From the NCBI GenBank assembly GCA_947247005.1, contig OX365955.1, positions 38,047,822 through 38,111,821 of the forward strand: 64,000 nt of DNA, written 5' to 3'. Positions 49,001 to 59,000 of the stretch are shown piece after piece; position 1 is the stretch's first letter; each line of letters begins with the position of its first letter. The translations under genes and the position numbers were made by a program. The notes under the pieces are model-generated. The model had not been told where the DNA came from and did no database searches. It was given only the letters and a program-made list of their open reading frames with translations. Source of the stretch: Spisula solida (taxonomy: Eukaryota > Mollusca > Bivalvia > Venerida > Mactridae).

Positions 49001-52000
49001 ATGCTGAAATTGATTAACTATGCTTTGCAGACCGGTTTTCATCGTCGGAAGTTAAGCAACTGACGGGTTTACTTTAGCTAAGGTGGAGCCGTCTTTTGGC
49101 GGCGTAGGAAGAAAAGTAGTTTCATCAACTAACTAGGTGCGATTGTTGAAACGTGTGTGAAAACTAGTCGTTCTTCGAACAACTAAAAACTGTAAACCAA
49201 CATTGAGGTGATCAGCCAATGAAAGTAGTCAGGGGCGATCGTCCAGACCACAACGCACCCGGTGACCCCTTCTATATTCTATATAAAGCCGCCATCTTGG
49301 ATAATTAGAAAAAATGAGTAGCTTTTCAGAGTGTTCGCGCGTAACCGAATCCATCCGGTCGAGGGTGGTCTGCCTAGCAGACGACGAAACCCGCCGGAAG
49401 ATACACTATGTTTGCTTGAACATTATGGCTTAAGTGAGTTTATTGACAGCTGTTTGGTCAATAGTCATAAAACAATGCCAGTAATTATATTATTTGTAAG
49501 GTACTCGTATATAACGTTTACGCGCATACAGCCCAAATATAATCATGACAGTCAAAAAGGTTAATAACAACTTCTATTGTCCTTATAACCGGACGCAACT
49601 AGCCGTGTCCGGTTTCATTAAGTTTAAGCTCGTTTCAACCGCCCTTTTAACGGTTATAATTAATCAACCAATCAATATACAACAACATCATCTGATGACT
49701 TAGTTTTTCCGATATTTTAAATCATTCCAGAAGCCGACTTCAAGAAGTAAACATCATTTAGCGGCTTAACATTTTATTTTGCCACCGCCACCGCCGCCGC
49801 CGCCACCACCACCACCATCACCACCACCACCACCATCACCACCAGCAAGATTGTCTACATACTTTTCTCGAAGTAAAAATGTGAAACAAGATGCAAAGCT
49901 TAAACCATTCAAATTAAAAATCGATGACTATGTCCGCATCAGTCATCTGAAAAATGTATTTACTCGAGCGTATGACGAGACCTACTCGGGCGAAGTGTTT
50001 CAAGTACACAATCGTTATCATAGAGGAACATTACCCGTCTATCGAATTCGAGATTTACAGCATGAGAATATTAAAGGAACATTTTACCAAAGTGAATTAC
50101 AGAAGATAAACATCGATCTCGATAAACAGTGGACAATTGACAAAATACTTAAAACGAAAGGGGCAGGGATAAATAAGCAACATTTTGTAAGTTGGAAAAA
50201 CTACCCAAAGAAATTCAATAGCTGGATAAAAGCTTCTGATTTAAATTAATTAAACTTGTTTTATTGCGAATACTATTACATCAAAGTTGTTGTTGTATTA
50301 TGTGTATCCATGTGTTGTAAATAAATGTATAAACGTACTTAATCTTTGTTGATTTTTTTCACATTTAAATCTCGCGACAATATGTATCGGCTGATATACA
50401 ATACAATTTACAATAGTGCACTGGAGCTGAACAGTCGTCTGCTAACTACGTTAAATACTCTGGGTTGACTCAAAAGAAAAAGATCGATACTGACACTCCG
50501 ACGGCTAGATGTACATTTGAGAAAAAATTCAGATTTAGGGTATTGTGTTGAAATCTGATTGGTCATTGAAATAGAAATTAGAAATTGTCCCCACTTACCT
50601 TGTGAAAATAGTCGATTTATGGTTAAACTGGGCGATTTTAACAATTATTGACAAAATAAAATGTTAAGCCGCTAAATGATGTTTACTTCTTGAAGTCGGC
50701 GTCTGGGGTGGTATTCAATATGGATCTTACTTGACTTAAGGATAAGGACAACCAATCAGATCACACCATATTAAATTCTTGGTCAGTAACAGGCAATATG
50801 ATTGGCTATCCTTATTCTCTGATTAAATAAGATCAATATTGAATACCACCCCTGGAATGATTTATAATATCGGAAAAACTAAGTCATCAGATGATGTTGT
50901 TGTATATTGATTGGTTGATTAATTATAACCGTTAAAAGGGCGGTTGAAACGAGCTTAAACTTAATGAAACCGGACACGGCTAGTAATTACTGGCATTGTT
51001 TTATGACTATTGACCAACCAGCTGTCAATAAACTCACTTAAGCCATAATGTTCAAGCAAACATAGTGTATCTTCCGGCGGGTTTCGTCGTCTGCTAGGCA
51101 GACCACCCTCGACCGGATGGATTCGGTTACGCGCGAACACTCTGAAAAGCTACTCATTTTTTCTAATTATCCAAGATGGCGGCTTTATATAGAATATAGA
51201 AGGGGTCACCGGGTGCGTTGTGGTCTGGACGATCGCCCCTGACTACTAATGAAACATGTTTTATAAACAATTGACCAATAAACATCATCAACAAAATCTG
51301 AGCCTATAGTGTTGTGGTTCAGTTGAACTCTTACCATATATCGCTGGCTTAGAATTAGAAGGTCGTAAGTACACAATCACTATTTTGAGAAAACAAGAAA
51401 AATAAGCATGAAAACTAGATCTACTCTTTACTTATGGAAAAACAAGCTTTTTAAACTTCAGTTTAGTCAACATGACCAGTACCGATTTTCGTGAAATAGG
51501 CTTATAAAAAGCGCCTTGAGGTGCAGATTTCAAATATGCAAGACCTTTTAATTCTAAGCCAACGATATAGTGGCATGTATGGCAAGAATGACTGAGCACA
51601 ACATACTACATGTTTACATATCGTCGCTCAAACTCCTCGCAGTGATTACTTCCCTTTGCAAAGCGGTTACCTCCTTTTGCCCGTACAGACAATGCTAATG
51701 GCCGTGTCCCTGTGAGGAGGTTGATATTATATACAGCACGTCTAATGCAAATGTACCTGACTAAATTGAAAAGCGCATTTAAATGTCTCATAAATACTGA
51801 TGTAATTCCTTTGAACATGGACTGCCTTAAGATTACTTGATTTACAACACAGCTATAATTTTCTAAATATTCGATTTTTATTGGCAAAGTAATTCACGCC
51901 ACTTACCACGTCATTATTTGATTTGAATAATACATAACTTTGTAAAATTGCGTGATGTGGATAACCATCGCGTTTCCACTATAAGGTAAAAACCGGGTAT

Positions 52001-55000
52001 AATGTGTAACGTTTCATACAGAATTCCGTTGTCATGAATTGTTAAAATGAAAAGTCAGTCAATTAGAAATAGTGTTCAATCTCATTGAAGGTTCATATGA
52101 AACTGTTAGTTTTGTAGCTGTTTCTAATAAAAAATTCATAGGTTTATGCAAACGAGTTCCTAGAACGTGTTTATTCATCGCATCAACTACCTATCACTAA
52201 GCAACGTGTCGACGTGGCACAAACTGATTGACGAAAAAGAAACTGAAGGTGTTTTTTCATAGGCACAAGGTTTCAAAGTATCTGAGTGTAAAACCTATAG
52301 CTTCAAATTATCTGAGTGCCTATAAAGAGAGAAGGTTGTCCAGCGGCCATGTTTAGCCGCAACGGATATGACGTCACAGGAACCTGCATCCGTGTTTGCT
52401 GAGACAACTGTAGAAAACTTGGTACCAGTTTTCGTAACGTCATATTTGTTGCGGCTAATTTGAAACCATGTGCCTATGGCTTTTTTTATCCAAAAGAATA
52501 TACATGCACCAGTAATGTACTGATTACTAGGATTCGATCTATTAGTTGTGCTACAATAAGCCAAGAAAACACAAACACAATGTTTACTGAACTGGAAATT
52601 ATTGCAACAATTTGCTGATTATCTAGCCAAATCCACGCAAATATATTATTCAATTTGTAATTATTTGACGTCCGTCTACGAAATATTTAGCGAATTGTTA
52701 AAATATCATAAGATTTTTTCGGAAACGCAACTAGATGTATGGCTGACTAGCCACGTGAGCGAACGTTTGGCGGGAAAACAATGAGGCAAAACACCAGTCG
52801 AGTACATTAAATGTATTTACATAAATATTACAAAGAAACTGTTTTCCTGGATGATATAATATAAAAATACGTTGTATCCCGATTTAAAACAATGGCCGGT
52901 GATTTGATTGCGATTGCAGTTCCTATTTCTGTGACTTGCAAATGCGGCAAAACACACCAACCCACGCTCTCCCGCTCGCGGGAAAATGCCATTTCCCCTG
53001 AGCAAAGCATCCTATCATATCAGCAGCAAATTGATGAAAATGTCAATTAAAGTAATGATTATATAATAGTTCCATTACGAGTATGTTGTATTTAAAACTT
53101 GATAATTTTTAAATTAAAAGGCTGAACCTATGTACACCAGGCAGTGGTTTTACAGAGCTACGTAGGCCTAGATTTATATACAAATGTACATTATTAGCTT
53201 GCTTACATTCCTTTCAGGCCCCAATCTCCCGAAGCATCTCAAGTAGAAATCTCAACTCAAATTGAGATTTTGCTCAAGTCAAGAGTATAAATATGAGATC
53301 ATTCGTAAGTTTTATGCTCAAAATATTTACTGTAATAAACTTAGAACAATGAATCTGTTTTGTGGTGCCAACTTTCAGAGTCTTGTCTCCCATGGACATT
53401 ATCTCAAAGACACATGACACTATTTGAGATTTATCTCAACTCAGATTGAGATGCTTCGGGAGATCGGGGCCAGGTTTCGTATTAAACTATATTATGATGA
53501 TGAAGAAGACTATATAACATATATCTCTATATACTAATACCTAGTTTTACATTTGTAAAGGGGTCTATATGACCCCTGATCAGGGGCGGCTTGAATGGAA
53601 GTTACGCACATAAGCCTTGAAGTTGGTGGTTATGGTTGCCTGGGGTGTCCTCATAATTGTAGTATTTTTGTGACTTTATTGTCAATTTGGCAATTTTTAT
53701 ATTTTTACTTTTCAAATTAACGTTACGCACTTTCGTACGTGCGTATCGTTGGCTATCCCCTGCTGATCAATTAATACATATTAAATTATTAACTGATAAA
53801 TGCATTTTAAAGAAATAGTGCATACAGTTCAATAAATAATCGAGATAAAAACTGTTTTTCCTCGAAATAAACGGTATATGAACTGCTAGAATAATATTAT
53901 ATGGTACGGCATGAATAGAATATTAGATGTGATATTTTATACGCATATAGGACGGCGTTTTGTAATATCATCCATATAATCTATTCAAATGAAATTTCAT
54001 CGAAATTTGTTACACCCAATGCATTCATTAGTTACCATTAAAAATAAATTGAAATTAATTATGTAATGCTGAAAGGGCATTGTGTGCATGAATTGTAATT
54101 TAAATAAAATGCATTGATAATATCAAACTCAAATGGATTTTGGAAACTCGTTGACTGAAATATATGGTTCAAGGTAATTTACTAGCGACAACTGGGAGGA
54201 TACTTTTCATTATTGCTGGAAATGTTGAATAATTCATTTACTATTATTTAATTAATATGTTTTAGTATTACTCAATATTGTTCGACGCAAATAAGCATTG
54301 GTGCAATGGTATTTTGCCATTTTGGGCTCTGAAATCAAGCAAAAAGTCTTAAAACTAGGTCTTTCAACCTTTTTTACAACTGAAACTAGTCCATTCTGCT
54401 TTGTTTGTCCCCGCCATAGGGTGTGCATATAGATTTGTAATAGCTGAAACTGGGGTCAATTAGCCTTTTTAAAGCTTAAACTAGGTTTTTCAGAATTTTT
54501 GTAACTGAAACTAGGTCTTTCAGCCTTTAGACAGCTGGTGAAGTTCATTTTTCTCGTTCAGTTATGTGTTGGGCGTTGTGCCGTGTAATTGTCGTATGTG
54601 AGGGTTTTTATGTTTTCTGTGCTTGGCTGTTAAAGTTGAATGCTGCCTTCCCTGTCCGATTATCTATTATTTTTTAATGCGTCGATTTGCGTTGATCTAA
54701 TGACACTATCACTTCAACAACGGAGTTAGCCATCAGTCTAGGGGCCGTACCAAAGACATTTCTTAGCTACGATTTGACTTTTTAGATGATATTTTGAGCT
54801 ACCTAAGATTAATAGTACATCCATGCGAAGCTATGTGAACTAGAAATATAATCAAGAACTATTTTAACTCGTCCTAATTATATGTGTTCACTTAGTATGC
54901 TCAATATTACGTATATGGAAAAGTCTGATTTTAGCTAAGATGTGTCTTCAAGAAACGGCCCTCATGACTTTTAACTTTGAAGTGGTCTGATAATTGAGGT

Positions 55001-55376
55001 TGTCTTAAAGGGGTATTTTATTGCACCTTGTATGCTATCAAACAACTGGTAAACGAAAATTGTCTTGAGAAGTATTGCCCGATTGGTAAGTATTTTCAAC
55101 TGGCATGTATAAATCATTAAAAATTAAAGCAGTGACCTTTCATTAAATATCATGTATGTGTTTTTTATGTCTAATATATTACAGGGGCTACGGAGATTAT
55201 TTGGTACAAGGGCAGTGACGTCATCTTGGAAAATGAAGATTTCAAGTATGAAACACGTGGTGATATATATCGTCTGCTGATAACTGAAGTGTTCCCGGAG
55301 GACAGTGGAACATACCGTGCTGAGGCCTGCAACGTCACGGGAACCGCGTCAAGTCAATTCACATTATTTGTGAACG
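46099..55376 (+). CDS. unc-22: Post-kinase Ig 4, long form (exons 46099-46263, 55185-55376)
   Basis: The first exon has a repetitive linker (D-N-V-T-D-K-V-T-A-K-V-S-E-K-V) and then Y-F-V-K-H-P-Q-G-Q-I, M-I-E-C-E-V-R-G. The second reads A-T-E-I-I-W-Y-K-G-S-D-V, then F-P-E-D-S-G-T-Y-R-A-E-A-C-N-V-T-G. The phase-1 join makes a whole Ig. The V-R-G-A-T-E-I-I-W stretch resembles the fourth post-kinase Ig of nematode twitchin as I know the family. The 8.9-kb intron holds the Polinton remnant and several MITEs. Confidence 0.78.
46368..46502 (+). repeat. Dispersed repeat R1, third copy
   Basis: AGTCAGACAGGGAAGGCAG with two sub-units. It is very similar to 43598-43738. Confidence 0.65.
46709..47429 (+). 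mobile_element. Mariner-like non-autonomous element with TA flanks
   Basis: The ends CAGGGTGT and ACACCCTG (longer inverted match CAGGGTGT-nn-CAT-n-ATAT) are flanked by TA on both sides. The 721-bp length and TACAGGGTGT ends fit Tc1/mariner relatives. There is no transposase ORF. Confidence 0.65.
47790..48059 (+). mobile_element. MITE with GTACACTT / AAGTGCAC ends and C-rich/G-rich arms
   Basis: The left arm has CCCCCCCCAGAGGGGGTGGG and the right arm mirrors it as CCCTACCCTCTGGGGGG. The outer GTACACTT pairs with AAGTGCAC. The two GGAATTAGACA blocks inside, with AATGTCTAATTCCCC, add inner inverted repeats. Confidence 0.6.
49028..49118 (+). pseudogene. 5S-rRNA-like fragment
   Basis: It contains GACCGGTTTTCATC and GGAAGTTAAGCAAC, close to the conserved A-box region of eukaryotic 5S rRNA. 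After that the resemblance is weak (GGTGGAGCCGTCTTTTGG). Part of the loop between the two blocks is missing, so it is not a functional 5S gene. It may be a 5S-derived SINE piece. Confidence 0.35.
49782..49848 (+). repeat. CCR/CAC trinucleotide microsatellite
   Basis: A run of CCG, CCA and ATC triplets lies at the inner edge of the left Polinton TIR. It would read as poly-proline in frame with the integrase remnant but is probably repeat expansion. Confidence 0.85.
49849..50249 (+). pseudogene. Polinton integrase C-terminal remnant with chromodomain
   Basis: About 132 residues remain of the integrase C-terminus. An SH3-like segment (D-D-Y-V-R-I-S-H-L-K-N-V-F) is followed by G-T-F-Y-Q-S-E-L-Q-K, then a chromodomain-type segment (V-S-W-K-N-Y-P-K-K-F-N-S-W-I) and the stop at 50247-50249. 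The catalytic core with the D,D-35-E residues is missing and no ATG starts the frame, so it cannot act as an integrase. An AATAAA at about 50321 follows. Confidence 0.8.
50706..50851 (+). mobile_element. Harbinger-type MITE nested in the right Polinton TIR, CTG target duplication
   Basis: The ends are GGGTGGTATTC and GAATACCACCC, flanked by CTG on both sides. Removing element plus one CTG restores the Polinton TIR sequence seen in the left arm. It is the closest relative of 19559-19703. Confidence 0.85.
53217..53471 (+). mobile_element. 255-bp MITE with GGCCCCAATCTCCCGAAGCA ends
   Basis: The left end pairs with the right end TGCTTCGGGAGATCGGGGCC with one mismatch, continuing as TCTCAA/TTGAGA. 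Related pieces are at 22404-22640 and 42840-42935. Confidence 0.8.
54560..54670 (-). repeat. Dispersed repeat R1, inverted copy
   Basis: The reverse complement contains GACAGGGAAGGCAGCATTCA and GCACAGAAAACAT, matching 46-165. Confidence 0.6.
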
Positions 55377-56069
55377 GTATGGTATAGGGTGTATTTCATA
55401 TTGACAACTTTTAACGCCGCTTTTTCACGAATTCCGACTTTGTTTGGCGGACTTTTGACTGAACCAGTCTTGCCATGTTACCGTCTAGTGGAGTTGTCCA
55501 AGCTGAAACTGAAAAGGAAAGCTGGGTGTACGAATAATATTTCGGGGTTGTCTCAAATGATTATTAGACATATCCTACATTCCACAAGCAAGACAACACA
55601 ATATTGCTTTATATAGAGAACGTTAGTTCAAAACATGACCAATGCTAATGTTTGGTCATGTCGCTTTGACTGCATATATCCCTTTACCTTTGACCATTGA
55701 TCCATGTGCTTTAGCCTACTTGCAATGTACTTGTATGTATAGTATTAGAAATGGTATTTTTATATAACCACTATGTATTATTTGGTTTTATTTGTGACTA
55801 GAACTTAAAAGTCAATTTGTGGCTTAATGCAAAAAAGTTGAAAAATTACTTTAGTACCATAATTATGTTGATACCAACTTGCGATGTCACATTCTATGTT
55901 GATGGAGTAGGCAATACCAAAAATTTTAGTCATTATTTATTCGAGCCACATTTGGACATCAAGATACTGAAATGTACTTATTATAAGTGAGGTGATTTAT
56001 TTTAAAATATATCCATGATGTATTGGGTACTTGTAATAAAACAATTGCTAAATAAAATGTATTTTACAG

Positions 56070-59000
56070 TTCCAGACGAGGAACCATCCGGTCCATGTTT
56101 CCGGGAATTCCCCAAATCACAGAACGCTACTGAAGGAACGCCGATCACGTTCAGATGTGAGGTGGATTCGTTAGGTTCAGGTTCGTTTCTTAAATACCAA
56201 ACTTATGTTAGTTTACTGATTTTCCCGCTTTATACCGTCTTTCAAAATAGTTATTTTCGGCATAACTACCAACCAGTACTAACCTATTTACCCTGAAATT
56301 TAGTTCTCCATACGTTAAACACACAAGTTTTTCTTACAAAATCAAAGATGATTACTTAACTACGGAATTCCGATAGTGCCATTGCCATTGAATGTGTTTA
56401 TATGTAACTCGATACACGGAATTATAATGACGAAAACACAGGACCACTGAAGTACGATGGCGAAAACACGGAACTACGACGACGCGTATCGCTAAATATA
56501 TTACAAGAGCCAATAATCGAAATATACATATCAGTAAAACACCTGAACTACCAGGGGCCAATATATAACAATATTGTAACATATTGAAATTCTTTTACAG
56601 TATCATGGATGAAGGACACACGTATCCTTGACGACAGTGGACGGTTTAAAATCGTGAACACGGACATATCCAGTACGTTTATTATACCTGCAGCACTGGC
56701 CACGGATACGGGAACATATCATGTAGAAGTTAACAATGATAAGGGTAAGATGTGACATATAAACAAGTACCAAGTTCAAGTCTATTTTCAGACATGCGTC
56801 CGTTGAACCGACTGTACATCTACTTCCCGATCACTGAGGCGCAAGTAAGTTGTGACACTCACTATGGGAACCTATGTGACCTAGCGATTTTCTGAATACA
56901 TGTGGTATATCTAAAGTTGTCCTAAGTTTTAAATTGTCTACATTCTGAAATAGTTGGTCCTCACAACACCAATTTGGTTAGTCTGAATTTATGGTGTTCA
57001 CTTTCCCGTTTTGGCAACTTCTGCAATCTCGTACTTTCCTGATTGAGAAACTTACTATCCAGATCTGGTATCATTTCGAAAAGAATTCAGACCGGCAGTG
57101 CGTCGACGACCCAGAGAGAGCCCTGCATAGGAGGTGATGGGATTACGATATACCCTTTATGATACGAAATGTGCAATCATATTATTTCTATGTCAAATAT
57201 CCTAATGTACAGAGTAGTCGTTTTGGGGTTTAGAAATCAAATGGACTACTTCACAGCTCGATCAGGTATTTTATTTTTGTAGCAAATTTTCCCGATCGGG
57301 CAAGTAGTTAGGCGAATCCCCGAAACAAGTTCCTTACTGACACAAAATATTTACGCAAGCTGTTACGCTAAGTAGTATCCATTCCAATGAACTGGAAATT
57401 AACGCATTGAGCGATTTCCTCAAGTCCCCTGACTACCCAACCGCATATTCAGTTATCTTTGATCCTGGGTATTTAATATAATTACTTTTTCATTTCTATA
57501 AGTCCAGGCTTTCTAGTATTACTTCATCATTATAAATCCATTTATAAAGTAGATTTTCCACATACTAAGTATCCTGACTTTATCAATCTCTGTTTGGTTT
57601 CAACATACATGTATTTACCCTATTTTAAACAAAGGTATAATCACAAATGCAGTTACAGTTTACAGTTTTACCAATGCATGATCTTTTTATCTCAAATGGA
57701 ATATAATATTATTGAGTAATTACAAAGAACAAGGTTCACAAAGACAAGTGCAAATTTGACACAGTCTTAAAACAAATCCAATGCCAAATTTGGTTACTCA
57801 GTCAGTCCGTCGCCTCAGAAATGAAATGTCGTAACTCCATTTTTGCGAAAAATGAGATTTTTGTTCGAATGAAATCATGTTGAAGTGCCGTATCTCCTGA
57901 TATTTACATCATAGCTATACAAAGCCTGAAGGTCGCCCTTGGGAATAATAATATGTCGTATCTCCACGATTCAACATCAAATTAAGTAACGAATTGTCTT
58001 AAGTCATTTCACCAATAAGATGGTCGGGCTTAGTCACGTGATCAAATAAAAGTGAAAATGAAAGGTCGTACATCCAAATCAACCTATCGTCTTCATAGTT
58101 TGAAATGTCGTATCTCCGAAACATCCAATCACATTTTTTAAACTCACCCACGTGGCAGTCGATCAAATAATAAACAACATTGTAAGACGAAGCAGAATGC
58201 TGGCTTTCAACTGCCCTAATTACTTGCGATGTAAGTATTTGTAAACCTTTTTGCTTTTCGGTAGATATTTTATGTATACATTTACCACATTTCATTGTGC
58301 TGATGCATAAAATATACAGTTTATTTAACTGTTATCGTTTGGATTTTAAGCGTACGTTTTCAGATAGTACGTCATTGTTCGGACACATTATTCATATAGA
58401 TGTAAGATTATATTGGAGACTAAGTGTATCCTATTATCCTTTTTTTGCATTTGTAGCTGGTATGTAGCCATTGTAAAGATACTTCAAATGATCTATAGTT
58501 AATAGTATGTATTGTTCAACCTTCCTAAGAGACATTGTATTGACTGCCATTATTGTGTTTTTCTCATGGATAATACGTTTTAGTTTAATTATTGCACATA
58601 ACTTGGATATGCTTGGTGGTGTCTGTTATAGCATTCTTAGATTGGGATAGACAAATTCTTTTGTAGCAAAAATGTATCAAAACCATGGGTATTGTGTGAA
58701 TCGCAAATGAATTAACATGTATACTTCACAAAAAAGTTTGATATTTCTGGTTGTCAATATGTTATTTCACCCTGGTTGATCTACAGGAGCACCTCGGCGT
58801 GAGAATTATTCTTAATATTGAACTACATGAGTTATTGACGTAAATTAACAGAACTTGTCTAGCAAACTTAATGAAGTTATTTTGACGAATTCAATACTTT
58901 GGCATTGACATGAATTCGAATTCAACGATTCTATTAGTGTGACTCTCAATAATCCGTTGTATTTTCAAACATTTTAGCACATTTCTTCGAATTTCTACGA

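Larger units (their letters stand above)
49224..51247 (+). mobile_element. Polinton/Maverick deletion derivative with 6-bp target duplication
   Basis: The terminal inverted repeats are long (49224-49781 and 50652-51247). They start AGTAGTCAGGGGCGATCG and end with the reverse complement, matching the AG...CT ends of Polintons. The flanks are a perfect 6-bp repeat AATGAA (49218-49223, 51248-51253), the size Polintons make. The left arm has about 110 bp missing from the right, and the right arm has a MITE inserted. The interior keeps only a CCN microsatellite and the C-terminal part of an integrase. Polymerase, ATPase, protease and capsid genes are all absent. Confidence 0.85.
46264..55184 (+). 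other. 8.9-kb intron of the long form, mostly mobile elements
   Basis: Between the halves of post-kinase Ig 4 lie an R1 repeat (46368-46502), a mariner-like element (46709-47429), a MITE (47790-48059), a 5S-like fragment (about 49028-49118), the Polinton remnant with a nested MITE (49224-51247), a MITE (53217-53471) and an inverted R1 copy (about 54560-54670). I see no other exon in 51250-53200 or 53480-55180. Confidence 0.65.

Noticed and set aside
49779..49848. Poly-proline start of the Polinton frame
   Set aside because: It begins without ATG in a CCN microsatellite at the TIR edge. Only the part from about 49849 resembles integrase.
56792..56845. Possible small exon with TTTTCAG and GTAAGT borders
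   Set aside because: It would leave an intron of only 47 nt and the sequence does not complete the Ig. Exon 61662 does.
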